DNA from: an uncultured Gemmatimonadota bacterium
GTDB lineage: Bacteria; Gemmatimonadota; Gemmatimonadetes; Gemmatimonadales; Gemmatimonadaceae
NCBI GenBank assembly: GCA_946480295.1
Contig: CAMLIT010000023.1
Span: 1 to 42,923 of the forward strand
Direction: 5' to 3'
DNA length: 42,923 nt
Below, one piece after another: positions 16,847 through 25,504 of the stretch. The notes under the pieces were generated by a model. The model ran no database searches and was not told the DNA's origin. It was given only the letters and a program-made list of their open reading frames with translations. Position 1 is the first letter of the stretch; each line of letters opens with the position of its first letter. Position numbers and translations under genes: made by a program.

Positions 16847-19126
16847 TCACTGCACCCTGACGAGCGACAGCATCACCTGCGCGGGAGGCGGCTGTCCGCC
16901 GACGGTGACCGTGACGAACACGTGGTCGTACGGCGGCACGGTGAAGCGCAGCGGGATCCCGCTCCCGCCGTTCAGCGTCACCCTGGCGGGTGCATCCGCG
17001 CCGAGGGGCAGCATCGTCAGGGGGTACGGAATGCTCGGGAAGAACCACTGGTCGTTGATCCCGCGGTGGTCCCAGCTCGGCTGCGTGTACTGCGTGCTCA
17101 CTCCCGGCACGAAGTCGTCGGCGAAGTGCGAGACCTGCCAGTCGCGGAAGATCGCCATCAGCCCGTCGGTGGTCGTCCCGAGCACGGCGGCGAGGTTGTC
17201 CATGCCCGCGGTCTTCGAGTTCACGAGCTGGTACCAGAGGGTGCCGTCGGTCGAGCCCTGCCGGTCGGCGAGGTAGCGGAGGAAGTTCCAGATGGAGCCG
17301 CGCATCGCGAAATCGTCCGCCGCGTTGTACGGCCCGGTGGATGCGGTCTCGGTGAGGTACCACTCGTAGTCGAAGAAGTTGTCGAGCTGCGTGACGTTGT
17401 ACGCGTCCGCCTCGGCCTGCGAGGTCAGGGGCGCGCTGCCGAGGTTCTGGCGCGGCGACGTCCCGCTGATCCTGTAGAAGAGGAGCTCCGAGGCCACGTG
17501 GCTCAGGCCCTCGTTGAGCCAGACCTCCTCGCCCACGGTCGCATCGTTCACGTACATGCGCCGCCCCTGGTTGATCATGTGCTGGTACTCGTGGGCGAGG
17601 GCGGACACGGTGTACCTGGACACCAGGTCCTTCGACAGGGGAGTGCCGTTGATCGAGCCGGCGGGGTCCGGCACGGCGATGTAGAACATCTCCGCCGCGT
17701 TGCTCGCCGCGCATGACGACTTCGGGAGGAGGTCCCGCGGGTGAAAGAGGCCGAGGACGACGCCACCCGGAGGCGCCACCTCGTTCACCGCGCGCGTGAA
17801 GACGATGCCCACCCGCCCATTGCCGTCGATGTCCGTCGGGTCGCCGAACGCCTGGCGATCGAGCGGGTCGACGAGCGTGTCGAAGGTGGCGGCGAAGCCC
17901 GTGTATTCTGCGTCGGTGAAGCCGCCGGCGGGATTCGCCGTATCGGCGAAGACGATGGTCCGGGTGCCGACGGCGACGACCCGCACGCCCTCCATCTGCG
18001 GGTTCGTGCAGAACGCGAAGAGGTTGAGGTTGAGCGCGACGGTGTCGCCCGCGTTGACGGTGTACGACGGCGGAGCGACCGACAGCAGTCCACCGCGCGC
18101 GGCGCGCTGCCGCCGCGCGGAGGCCACGAGCGGCTGCATGAGGTCGCGCGCGCGAGCCAGGAGGCGCGTCTCCACGGTGTGATCGATGCGCGGCCGCGTG
18201 GACACCCGGCTCAGCCCGCGCAGCCGGAAGGGGAGCGTCGGCATCGCGAGCGGCGCGATGCGCGCCGCCGCCGGTGGCGTTCCGACGCCCGCCGCGGCGA
18301 CCTGCAATTCGATCGTCGCGCTCGCCGTCGGCGACCCGAAGAAGGGGATGAGCGCGTAGTCGCCGCCCGTCGTCCCGCCGCGCAGGCAGAACCCGGACGA
18401 CGCGACGTCCGTGAGCACCTGGCCCACGGCCACCGCCGTCGCCGCGGTGCCGCCGCAGGGCGAGACCGGCGCCGAGATGGCCACCGAGTCCATCAACGTC
18501 CCGGCGCTCGCGACGACGTAGGTCGGCGTGCCGCGCGCGAGCACGTGCACCAGGCCGTCGGCGTCCGCGTGCATGACGCTCTCGTTGCGCGAGGCCCACG
18601 CGATGCTCTGCCCGGAGACGGCGTTCCCGTACTGGTCCTGCGTCGCGGCGCTCACCCGCACGGTGTCGAGCTCCGTCGGCACGTGCACCGCGTGTGCGTC
18701 GACCGCCAGCTTCGCCAGCGGCCCGGGGGTGGCGGTGACGGAGAAGTGCGCCGACTCCCCGACGTTCGCCGCCGAGGCGGTGACGTCGAACGGGCCGCCG
18801 GCTCGGGTCGTGAGGAGGAGCTGTGCCTGCGCCCGTCCGTCGGCGTCGGTGACGCCACTCGACACCGACAGGATGTTGCCCGTCGGCGCGAGGAAGGTGA
18901 CGGCGACGCCGGGGACGGAGATGCCCTTCGCGTCGGTCACGTGCACGACGAGCGGTGCGGGGAGGGCGGTGCCGACGACGCCGGACAGGGTCGTGCTCGA
19001 CACCGCCTCGATCTTCGCCGCGGGGCCGGGCTTGGCCGGTCCGGTGGAATCGCCGCCGCAGCCGGCGATCGCGAGGGTGGCGGCCACCGCCGATGCGGTG
19101 GCGAGCGTGAAGTGGAGCGTTCGCAC
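16847..19126 (-). CDS. lipoprotein with Ig-like domains and an M30/hyicolysin-like metalloprotease domain
   Basis: A 759-residue exported lipoprotein. GTG 19126 follows GGGAGG and gives a signal peptide ending I-A-G-C with Cys23. Domains: a BIG1-like Ig fold (about 35-140, with GVTDADGRAQAQLLL), a second BIG2-like Ig region (about 140-240), then a long peptidase domain. The zinc motif HEYQH (about residue 512) is followed by EEVWLNEGLSH, with a Glu and His correctly placed for a gluzincin-like site. HEYQHMI is the pattern of family M30 (hyicolysin). The protein may be a surface-bound protease; Ig modules probably position it. A C-terminal beta-rich domain is present (about 660-759). Confidence 0.85.
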   Translation of the reverse strand: MRTLHFTLATASAVAATLAIAGCGGDSTGPAKPGPAAKIEAVSSTTLSGVVGTALPAPLVVHVTDAKGISVPGVAVTFLAPTGNILSVSSGVTDADGRAQAQLLLTTRAGGPFDVTASAANVGESAHFSVTATPGPLAKLAVDAHAVHVPTELDTVRVSAATQDQYGNAVSGQSIAWASRNESVMHADADGLVHVLARGTPTYVVASAGTLMDSVAISAPVSPCGGTAATAVAVGQVLTDVASSGFCLRGGTTGGDYALIPFFGSPTASATIELQVAAAGVGTPPAAARIAPLAMPTLPFRLRGLSRVSTRPRIDHTVETRLLARARDLMQPLVASARRQRAARGGLLSVAPPSYTVNAGDTVALNLNLFAFCTNPQMEGVRVVAVGTRTIVFADTANPAGGFTDAEYTGFAATFDTLVDPLDRQAFGDPTDIDGNGRVGIVFTRAVNEVAPPGGVVLGLFHPRDLLPKSSCAASNAAEMFYIAVPDPAGSINGTPLSKDLVSRYTVSALAHEYQHMINQGRRMYVNDATVGEEVWLNEGLSHVASELLFYRISGTSPRQNLGSAPLTSQAEADAYNVTQLDNFFDYEWYLTETASTGPYNAADDFAMRGSIWNFLRYLADRQGSTDGTLWYQLVNSKTAGMDNLAAVLGTTTDGLMAIFRDWQVSHFADDFVPGVSTQYTQPSWDHRGINDQWFFPSIPYPLTMLPLGADAPARVTLNGGSGIPLRFTVPPYDHVFVTVTVGGQPPPAQVMLSLVRVQ

Positions 19127-19270
19127 GGCGAGGCCCTCCCGCAGGAAGATGCAGCTGGCCCGACAGCTCGTTCACGAACGGATCTGCTTCACAATCCAGC
19201 GCCCGCGCCGTGCGTTCCAACGTGCTTCGATGGGGGCCGCACCGTCACCGGCGCGACCCCCATGCCGTGA

Positions 19271-20626
19271 TCAGCTGATGATCCGCTTCGCGCCCTGATC
19301 CCAGCGCACCGCCGTCTTCCGGAAGTACGACTCGTTCGCCATGTGGCAGGCGAGCGCCGCGTGATGGCCGAACAGCGCGTCCTCCACCACCGGCTTGCGA
19401 TCGCGCACCGCGTCGAAGAACACGGTGAGGTGCGGCGCGAGGTCGTCGAAGTCGGGGCCGTGGAAGGTCGTGACCTGCTGCGTCGCCTCGCGCGCGACGC
19501 GGGCGTCGTTCTCCTCGTGCCACTTCTTCTCGTACTCCTCGCGCATCGCGCGCGGGAAGCTGCCGTCGTAGTAGCTCGGGTACTGATCGTCGCCGGTCTG
19601 CGGGTCGTAGACGACCCGATCGCCGGTCACGGTGAGGATCCCCTTCGAGCCCTGGAAGCGGTACGTCTCCGGCATCTCCGTGCCGAGGTTGAGGCGCAGA
19701 TACACCGGCAGGTCGCTGTAGTAGAACGTGGTGGCGAGGATGTCGGGCATGTTGCGCCCGTCCTTCCAGTGGCGGATCCCGCCGACCGACGAGGCCATCG
19801 CGGGTGCCTCGTTGATGCCGAGCATGAACATCATCCCGCTCACGAGGTGGACGAGCAGGTCGCCGGCGACGCCGGTGCCGTACTGCTTCCACGCCCGCCA
19901 GCGCGCGAAGTAGATCGGGTTGAAGGGCACCTTCGGGACGTCGCCCTGCCAGGTGTCCCAGTCGAGGTTCGCCGGCGAGAGGTCGAGTGGCGGCGGATAC
20001 TCCCACGCGCCCGTCGGCGAGTTCCGGCCGAGCCAGCCCTCGACGAGCATCAGGTCGCCGAGCGTGCCCGCGGCGATCATCTCCTTCGCCTTCGCGCAGA
20101 TCTTCGAGCTCACGCGCTGCGACCCGATCTGCACGATGCGTCCCGTGCGCTGCGCGGCATCGAGCATCGCGACGCCGTCGGCCGCGCTGTGCGACATCGG
20201 CTTCTCGCAGTAGATGTCCTTCCCCGCGTTCACGGCGTCGATGACCACCTGGCGGTGCCAGTGGTCGGGGACGGCGGCGAGGATGCAGTCGATGTTCTTG
20301 TCCTCGAGGAGCTGCTGGTAGCGGCGCGTGACCGTGAGGCTCGGGTTGTTCGTGATCTCGCGGGCGAGGACGTGGCGGCCGTCGTAGAGATCGGCGGCGG
20401 CGACGCACTTCACGCCGGGGAGGCGGATCGCCGTCGAGAGGAGGCCCGAGCCCTCCATGCCGACGCCGATGATGCCGAAGCGGAGGGAATCGCTCGGCGC
20501 CACGCGCCGCGGCGCGGGCGCGGGTCCGGTCTCCGCGAGAAGGGGGTGGCTGCCGATGAGCGAGGCGCCAGCGGCGGCGGCGCCAAGCTCGAGGAATTCA
20601 CGTCGCGACACGGTGGGCTTCGTCAT
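19271..20626 (-). CDS. Tat-exported Gfo/Idh/MocA-family oxidoreductase
   Basis: A 451-residue oxidoreductase. The N-terminus has a twin-arginine signal, SRREFLELGAAAAGASLIG, so the folded enzyme is likely exported with its NAD(P). The Rossmann domain starts at RFGIIGVGMEGSGL (about residue 50). The signature EKPMS, carrying the family Lys, is near residue 140. The C-terminal alpha/beta domain includes the DLLVHLVSGM segment, with the His expected in the active site. The ATG at 20626 is preceded by GGAGGC; the frame extends upstream without a better start. Such exported members occur in sugar or inositol catabolism of soil bacteria; the substrate is not determinable. Confidence 0.92.
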   Translation of the reverse strand: MTKPTVSRREFLELGAAAAGASLIGSHPLLAETGPAPAPRRVAPSDSLRFGIIGVGMEGSGLLSTAIRLPGVKCVAAADLYDGRHVLAREITNNPSLTVTRRYQQLLEDKNIDCILAAVPDHWHRQVVIDAVNAGKDIYCEKPMSHSAADGVAMLDAAQRTGRIVQIGSQRVSSKICAKAKEMIAAGTLGDLMLVEGWLGRNSPTGAWEYPPPLDLSPANLDWDTWQGDVPKVPFNPIYFARWRAWKQYGTGVAGDLLVHLVSGMMFMLGINEAPAMASSVGGIRHWKDGRNMPDILATTFYYSDLPVYLRLNLGTEMPETYRFQGSKGILTVTGDRVVYDPQTGDDQYPSYYDGSFPRAMREEYEKKWHEENDARVAREATQQVTTFHGPDFDDLAPHLTVFFDAVRDRKPVVEDALFGHHAALACHMANESYFRKTAVRWDQGAKRIIS

Positions 20627-20745
20627 GGCGCCTCCGGGCTGATCGGGTGGGATACAGCCCATAGAGTACACGCCGGGGGCGCGTCGCGTTAGAACCGGCT
20701 CAGGGGGTCCGGCGCGAGGACAAGGCGTGGGCCCTGGCCGGAGGC

Positions 20746-20789
20746 GGGACGCGGGACGCGTACGGGCTGGCCACCTCCGCCTTGCGCGC
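20746..20789. repeat. heptamer repeat D copy 1
   Basis: Two GGGACGC units are followed by a conserved tail CGGGCTGGCCAC and CTCCGCCTTGCG. The same heptamer plus tail recurs at 38028 and 41450 (and heptamers only at 22418). It lies in the gap between the TPR gene and the Gfo/Idh gene. Confidence 0.7.
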
Positions 20790-20803
20790 GGGCTCTCGAC
20801 ACG

Positions 20804-20836
20804 AAAGCGGCGGACGGCAACGTCGCCGCCCGCCGC
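20804..20836 (-). terminator. probable rho-independent terminator of the TPR gene
   Basis: On the minus strand, a 12-bp stem (arms 20836-20825 and 20818-20807, one G-T wobble) with a 6-nt loop is followed by TTT. It sits 24 bp after the TPR gene stop. The T tract is short, so termination strength is uncertain. Confidence 0.55.
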
Positions 20837-20859
20837 TGCTGCCGGCCGGCATGCACCAA

Positions 20860-22305
20860 TCAGCCCTTCATCGACGCGCGATACTTCGCGATCGGGATCG
20901 CCGTCGAGCCGTACGGGATGTTCTTCCGCGCGAACAGCGCCGCGCGTTCGGCGTCCGCGCTCTTCCGGTCGCCCATCATCTTGTAGGCTTCGATGAGGCC
21001 CAGCTGCGCATACGGGTTGCTCCCGCCCTGTTTCAGCTCGGCGATGGCCTCGGCGGGCTTCTTCTCCGCGAGCAGGGTGAGGCCGGTCATCCGATGCACG
21101 TTCGGGTCGCGAACGTCCGCCGGCACCGAGTGCGTGAAGCGGACATACTCCTCGAGCGCACGGCGAGCCCGCACACCGTCGCCGAGCAGCGCGAACGAGA
21201 TCACGCGGTTGTCCACGAGCAGGCCGGCGGAGGAGCCGAGGCGCTGCGCCGCCGCGAGGTGGGCGTCCACGCCGCCGGCGTCGTGCACGGCCGCGGCGAG
21301 GAGCGCCATGTTCAGGTGCGCGGTGGCGGCCACGTCGGTCATCCCGCCCGCCTCGGCTTCGCGCGCGAAGGCGGCCAGGGAGTCGACCGCCTGCGACAGC
21401 TTCCCCTCGTGCAGGAACGTGACCGCGCGCGAGATGCGGTACCCCGTCCGCCGTGCGGAGTTGGGCGAGAGCGCGAGCGCGCTGTCGAACGTCGCGCGCG
21501 CACGCGCGTACATGCCCTCACGGATCGCGATCTCCGCCTTCAGCGCGTACGCCCACTCGTTGGTGGGCGACATCGCCGTCGCCTCGTCGAGGTGCTGCAA
21601 CGCCTCCTCGTGCCGGAGGAGCCGCTCGAGCACGTGGCCCATGATGGTGTGCCCGGCGGCCGATCCCGGGGCGAGGCGCATGGCGTCCCGTGCCGCGTTC
21701 AACGCCTCGTCGGCGGTCGCCGGTGAGAACTGACCGAAGCCGTCCGCCGTCAGGAAGAAGGCCAGCCAGAATCGCGCGGGAGCGTAGTCGGGGAAGCGCG
21801 CGGCCGCCTCGCGCAGCGCGCGGATCCGTTCCTCGCCGAGGAGCGAGGTCGCGCGGTCCACCGCGACGCGCGGGTCGCCGGGCGTGAGCTCCGTCGCGAG
21901 GGCGAAGAGCTTCGCCGCGTTCTGAATCCGCCCGGCGTTCTCCTCGCGCATCGCCTCGACGAGCACCGCTTCGGGAAGCGACGCGGTGGCGGCGTCGCTC
22001 GCGGCGCGATCGAACTCCGCCGCCGCGGCGGGGCCGCCGCGCAGCCGGGCGAGCCACGCCCGGGCGAGGCCGAACTGGGGATCGAGGTCCAGCGCGCGTT
22101 GCGCGTGCTCCGCGGCGGTGGTGAACGACCACGCGAGCTGGTCGTCGACCGCCGCCTGCAGCTCGACGATCGCAGCGCCGCGCTGGTTCGCGGGGGCGAG
22201 TCGTGCCGCGGTCGCGCTCTGTTGCTGGACCTGTGCCGCGACCGGAACCGCCGTCGCCGCGGCAAGGATGAGGGACAGAGCCACCGCGTGTTGCCTAACG
22301 GCCAT
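20860..22305 (-). CDS. exported TPR-repeat protein
   Basis: A 481-residue protein with a Sec signal peptide (cleavage near VPVAAQ, residue 24) and helical tetratricopeptide-like repeats through most of its length. Recognisable repeat units include AEHAQRALDLDPQFGLARAW, EEALQHLDEATAMSPTNEWA and ARATFDSALALSPNSAR. No catalytic motif was found, so it is likely a periplasmic or surface scaffold. The start at 22305 is preceded by GAGGAGGG, and a perfect 7-bp hairpin (22317-22334) sits immediately upstream of that Shine-Dalgarno. An ATG at 22374 is in frame but would put 23 hydrophilic residues before the signal peptide. Confidence 0.85.
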   Translation of the reverse strand: MAVRQHAVALSLILAAATAVPVAAQVQQQSATAARLAPANQRGAAIVELQAAVDDQLAWSFTTAAEHAQRALDLDPQFGLARAWLARLRGGPAAAAEFDRAASDAATASLPEAVLVEAMREENAGRIQNAAKLFALATELTPGDPRVAVDRATSLLGEERIRALREAAARFPDYAPARFWLAFFLTADGFGQFSPATADEALNAARDAMRLAPGSAAGHTIMGHVLERLLRHEEALQHLDEATAMSPTNEWAYALKAEIAIREGMYARARATFDSALALSPNSARRTGYRISRAVTFLHEGKLSQAVDSLAAFAREAEAGGMTDVAATAHLNMALLAAAVHDAGGVDAHLAAAQRLGSSAGLLVDNRVISFALLGDGVRARRALEEYVRFTHSVPADVRDPNVHRMTGLTLLAEKKPAEAIAELKQGGSNPYAQLGLIEAYKMMGDRKSADAERAALFARKNIPYGSTAIPIAKYRASMKG

Positions 22306-22377
22306 GGCGCCCTCCTCGTGCCCATGCGGGCACGCTGTGGGTGGGTAAGTGCGCCGGCTCAGCAGGGTTTCCATAAT

Positions 22378-22413
22378 GGGGAGGAGCGGGGCGGGGGGCC
22401 AGAGCGGGGGGGG
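22378..22413. other. G-quadruplex-type G-run cluster
   Basis: Four plus-strand G-runs of 4, 4, 6 and 8 bases are separated by 6, 1 and 7 bases. They lie in the upstream region of the minus-strand TPR gene. This fits a four-tract quadruplex pattern; formation is not shown. Confidence 0.5.
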
Positions 22414-22417
22414 CGCG

Positions 22418-22438
22418 GGACGAGGGACGCGGGACGCG
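22418..22438. repeat. heptamer repeat D copy 2
   Basis: Three 7-nt steps of GGGACGA/GGGACGC type lie directly after the G-rich tract. The GGCCAC tail seen in the other copies is degenerate here. Confidence 0.6.
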
Positions 22439-22509
22439 TGGGGCTCCTCGGCGCGGCCGGACTCCTCGCGCGGGCGCGCGTCCCTCTACCCGGCCGGCTT
22501 CGAACGAGC

Positions 22510-22660
22510 CGACACGGATGCCACGGGACCTGCGGATCGGCACGGATGGGATGAGGGGGGAGGGGACCGGGTCCCGGGCCGGCCGCTGGCCGAGAAGCGC
22601 CATCGCGCCATACGGCGCGATCCGCGGTATCCGTGACCTCCGTCCAATCCGCGTTCCCCT
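22510..22660. repeat. dispersed inverted-arm repeat C, copy 1
   Basis: The left arm has CACGGATGCCACGG and CACGGATGGGATG. The right arm has GCGATCCGCGGTATCCGTG and CCGTCCAATCCGCG. It shares CACGGATGCCACGG and the inner block ACGGCGCGATCCGCG with the longer copy at 41540-41723. With the D repeat and the G-rich tract it fills the 475-bp gap between the TPR gene (22305) and the thr leader (22781). No credible gene was seen in that gap. Confidence 0.65.
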
Positions 22661-22745
22661 CGGCCATGATGCCCGCTCAGCGAAGGACCCGGCGCATGGC
22701 GCGACCAGCCGCACCCCAGGCACCGCTCCCCGCCCCCCGCCCTCC

Positions 22746-22774
22746 TTGCGCTTCTCCCGCCCCGGCGCGACAAT
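22746..22774 (+). promoter_or_regulatory. candidate promoter of the thr leader-thrA transcript
   Basis: TTGCGC (22746-22751) and GACAAT (22769-22774) are 17 bp apart. The expected start site is about 22781, the first base of the leader-peptide GTG, which would make the leader peptide's message leaderless. Confidence 0.55.
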
Positions 22775-22780
22775 TCACCC

Positions 22781-22873
22781 GTGACCACCGCCAACGCGCC
22801 CCTCGGCCTCATCGGCATCATGTGCATGCGCACCACGATCATCATCACGTGGTGGGGGCGCGCGCACGAGTAA
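22781..22873 (+). CDS. Thr/Ile-rich leader peptide of the thrA attenuator
   Basis: A 30-codon open frame from GTG 22781 to TAA 22871-22873, with five Thr and five Ile codons. Six consecutive regulatory codons, ACC ACG ATC ATC ATC ACG (Thr-Thr-Ile-Ile-Ile-Thr, 22832-22849), lie inside a hairpin and just before the antiterminator arm. Internal ATG starts at 22820 and 22826 would give 17- and 15-residue peptides with the same codons. No Shine-Dalgarno is visible for any of them; the GTG coincides with the predicted transcription start. The composition matches the role of ThrL in enteric bacteria, and the downstream gene is the same enzyme, aspartokinase/homoserine dehydrogenase. Confidence 0.8.
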   Translation: MTTANAPLGLIGIMCMRTTIIITWWGRAHE

Positions 22874-22911
22874 CGGTCGAGCACGACGACACGGCACACT
22901 CGCGCGGCCCC
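22831..22911 (+). promoter_or_regulatory. pause hairpin and antiterminator of the thr attenuator
   Basis: Hairpin 1:2 pairs CACCACG (22831-22837) with CGTGGTG (22848-22854) perfectly, with the three Ile codons as its loop. The antiterminator pairs GGGGCGCGCG (22855-22864) with CGCGCG/CCCC (22901-22906 and 22908-22911): ten pairs with one bulged G at 22907. Its 3' arm is the same strand that forms the left arm of the terminator, so the two are mutually exclusive. Confidence 0.72.
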
Positions 22912-22936
22912 GCTGAAACGGGGCCGCGTTCTTTTT
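22903..22936 (+). terminator. attenuator terminator upstream of thrA
   Basis: A perfect 10-bp GC stem, arms 22903-22912 and 22919-22928, with hexaloop CTGAAA, is followed by TTCTTTTT (22929-22936). This is a textbook intrinsic terminator placed between the leader-peptide stop and the thrA start at 22950, in the same direction, where only a regulatory role makes sense. Confidence 0.92.
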
Positions 22937-22949
22937 CCGGGATGCGCAG

Positions 22950-25499
22950 ATGACGTACGACGGGAACGGGAACGGCAACGGCAAGCCCGCGCCACGGCAG
23001 GAACGCCGGCGCCAGCGACCGACGATCCACAAGTTCGGCGGCGCCGCGCTCGCCGACGCCGCGGCGATCCGCCAGGCGGTGGACATCGTCGCCACGCGCG
23101 CGACGCCCCCCACCGTCGTCGTCGCCTCGGCGCTCGCCGGCGTTACCGACGCGCTCTTCGCCATCGCCGGCCGCGCGGTCGCCGGCGACGACACCGGCGA
23201 CGAGATCGCCGCGCTGCGCGCCCGGCACGCGGAGGCGGTGCGCGCGCTCCTCGACGGGGCGGAGGCCGACGCCGTCGCCCGCGCGGTGGACGACGCCTTC
23301 GACGAGCTGGAACGCATCGCCGGCGGGCTGCGCGCGCTGCGCGAGCTCACGCCGTCCATGCGCGACGCCGTCGTCGCGCGCGGGGAGCGGCTCTCGGCGC
23401 GGCTCCTCGCCGCCGCGCTCTGCGCCCGCGGGATCGCCGCGCGCTACGTCGACGCGACCGAGGTGGTCCGCGCCGACGACCGCGCGGGGAACGCCTCGCC
23501 CGATCTCGCCGCCACCGACGCGAACGCCCGGCGCGTCCTCGTGCCCCTTCTGCGCGAGGGGATCGTCCCCGTCGTCCCCGGCTTCATCGCCGCCGCGCCG
23601 TCGGGCCAGCTCGTCACCCTCGGCCGCGGCGGCTCGGACCTCACCGCCACCGTGCTCGGTCGCTCGTTAGGTGCCGCCGAGGTCGTCCTGTGGAAGGACG
23701 TCCCCGGGATCCTCACCGCCGATCCGCGCGCCGTCCCCGAGGCGCGCGTCGTCCCCCAGCTCAACGTCCGCGAGGCCGCCGAGCTCGCGTACGCCGGCGC
23801 CAAGGTCCTCCACCCGCGCGCCCTCATCCCGTTAGGCGACCGCGCCCGCGTCTTCGTGCGCCCCTTCGCCGACCCGGCCGCCGAGGGCACCGAGGTCTCC
23901 CAGCGCCGCACCCTCGCGCGCTACCCGGTGAAGGCCATCTCCGCCGCGAGCGGCCACTCGCTCGTCACCATCACGGGGCGCGGCATGCTCGGCATCCCCG
24001 GCATCGCCGCGCGCACCTTCGCCGCGCTCCACCGCGCGCAGATCTCCGTCTCGCTCATCTCCCAGGCGTCGTCGGAGCAGTCCATCTGCCTCGCCGTCCC
24101 GGAGACCGCGGTCGCCGAGGCGGAGGCGCGGCTCCTCGAGGCGTTCGCCGACGAGATCCGCCGCGGCGACATCACCGGCGTCGAGGTGAAGCGCGCGGTG
24201 AGCACGATCGCCGTCGTCGGCCTCGGCATGGCCGGCGTCCCCGGCATCGCCGCGAAGCTCTTCGGCGCCGTCGCCAAGGGTGGGATCAACGTCATCGCCA
24301 TCGCGCAGGGGGCGTCGGAGTTCAACGTCTCCTTCGTCGTCGACGCGCAGGACGCGGTGGCGGCGCAGCGGCGCATCCACTCCGCCTTCCAGCTCGACAA
24401 GATCGGCGGCGGCGCCGCCGTGCGCGGCAATCACATCGACATCGTCCTCCTCGGTTTCGGCCAGATCGGCCGCGAGCTGTCGGAGCAGCTCACCGCCACC
24501 CGCCGCAGCGGCCACGGCGTGCGCGTCGTCGGCATCATCGACCGCTCGGGGTACGTCTTCGAGCAGCGCGGCATCGCCGCCGGGCGCGTGCGCGAGCTGG
24601 CGCGGGCCAAGGCGCGCGGAGTCCCTCTCGCCGAGTGCGAGGGCGGCACCACGGCGTCGCCTGACGAGGCGCTCCGCACCATCGCCAGCCACGCCCTCTC
24701 CCGCCCGCTCCTCGTCGACGTCACCGCCGCCGACACCGGGCCGCTCCTCGAGACGGCGCTCGCCCACGGCATCGACCTCGTCCTCGCCAACAAGCGCCCC
24801 CTCGCCGGGCCGCGCCGCTGTGCCGAGGCGCTGTTCGCGCACGCCCTCGCCCGCGGGCGGCGCGTCTACCACGAGGCGACGGTCGGCGCCGGGCTGCCGA
24901 TCATCGACACCTTCCACAAGCTCGTCGAGAGCGGCGACGAGGTGCTGCGCATCGAGGGCTGTCCGTCGGGGACGCTCGGCTTCCTCCTCGGCGAGCTGGG
25001 TCGGGGCACGAAGTTCAGCGCCGCCGTGCGCGACGCGATGAAGCGCGGCTACACCGAGCCCGATCCCCGCGACGACCTCTCGGGGATGGACGTCGCCCGC
25101 AAGGCGCTCATCCTCGGTCGGCTGCTCGGCTTCGCCGGGGAGCTGGACGACGTGAAGGTCGAGTCGCTCGTGCCCGACGAGGTGCGCGGCGTGCCGGTCG
25201 AGGAGTTCATCGCCCGCCTCGAGGAGTTCGACGCCGAGTGGGAGCGGCGCGTGCGCGACGCGGCGGCGCGCGGCAAGGTGCTGCGGTACCGGGCGACGGC
25301 GACCCGGCGCTCCGTGCGCGTGGGGCTCGTCGAGATCGACGCCTCGAGCCAGCTCGCGTCGCTCACCGGCACCGACAACCAGTTCTCGTTCTGGACGCAG
25401 CGCTACAGCACCAACCCCCTCGTCATCACCGGCCCGGGCGCGGGGCGCGAGGTCACGGCGGCGGGGGTGTTCAACGATGTGCTGAAAGCGCGCGCCTAA
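22950..25499 (+). CDS. thrA: bifunctional aspartate kinase / homoserine dehydrogenase
   Basis: An 849-residue fusion enzyme catalysing the first and third steps from aspartate to homoserine (threonine, methionine and isoleucine supply). The kinase domain covers about 25-300, with HKFGGAALADA, the R-G-E-R-L-S segment near 145 and GRGGSDLTATVLG near 225. Two ACT-type regulatory repeats lie at about 325-465 (ITGRGMLGIPGIAARTF and VVGLGMAGVPGIAAKLF). The homoserine dehydrogenase follows from about 495: GFGQIGREL, the ANKRP motif near 615, EATVGAGLPIIDT, and DPRDDLSGMDVARK with catalytic Asp/Lys. The usual KFGGTS is KFGGAA here. A Gly-Asn-rich N-terminal tail (DGNGNGNGK) is extra. No good Shine-Dalgarno is seen. 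Two TTA codons occur, both in CGTTAGG. Confidence 0.96.
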   Translation: MTYDGNGNGNGKPAPRQERRRQRPTIHKFGGAALADAAAIRQAVDIVATRATPPTVVVASALAGVTDALFAIAGRAVAGDDTGDEIAALRARHAEAVRALLDGAEADAVARAVDDAFDELERIAGGLRALRELTPSMRDAVVARGERLSARLLAAALCARGIAARYVDATEVVRADDRAGNASPDLAATDANARRVLVPLLREGIVPVVPGFIAAAPSGQLVTLGRGGSDLTATVLGRSLGAAEVVLWKDVPGILTADPRAVPEARVVPQLNVREAAELAYAGAKVLHPRALIPLGDRARVFVRPFADPAAEGTEVSQRRTLARYPVKAISAASGHSLVTITGRGMLGIPGIAARTFAALHRAQISVSLISQASSEQSICLAVPETAVAEAEARLLEAFADEIRRGDITGVEVKRAVSTIAVVGLGMAGVPGIAAKLFGAVAKGGINVIAIAQGASEFNVSFVVDAQDAVAAQRRIHSAFQLDKIGGGAAVRGNHIDIVLLGFGQIGRELSEQLTATRRSGHGVRVVGIIDRSGYVFEQRGIAAGRVRELARAKARGVPLAECEGGTTASPDEALRTIASHALSRPLLVDVTAADTGPLLETALAHGIDLVLANKRPLAGPRRCAEALFAHALARGRRVYHEATVGAGLPIIDTFHKLVESGDEVLRIEGCPSGTLGFLLGELGRGTKFSAAVRDAMKRGYTEPDPRDDLSGMDVARKALILGRLLGFAGELDDVKVESLVPDEVRGVPVEEFIARLEEFDAEWERRVRDAAARGKVLRYRATATRRSVRVGLVEIDASSQLASLTGTDNQFSFWTQRYSTNPLVITGPGAGREVTAAGVFNDVLKARA

Positions 25500-25504
25500 C
25501 TCGA

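Noticed and set aside
22349..22780. Short open frames in the gap before the thr leader
   Set aside because: They consist of repeat C, repeat D and G-rich tracts, with no ribosome site and no protein-like composition.
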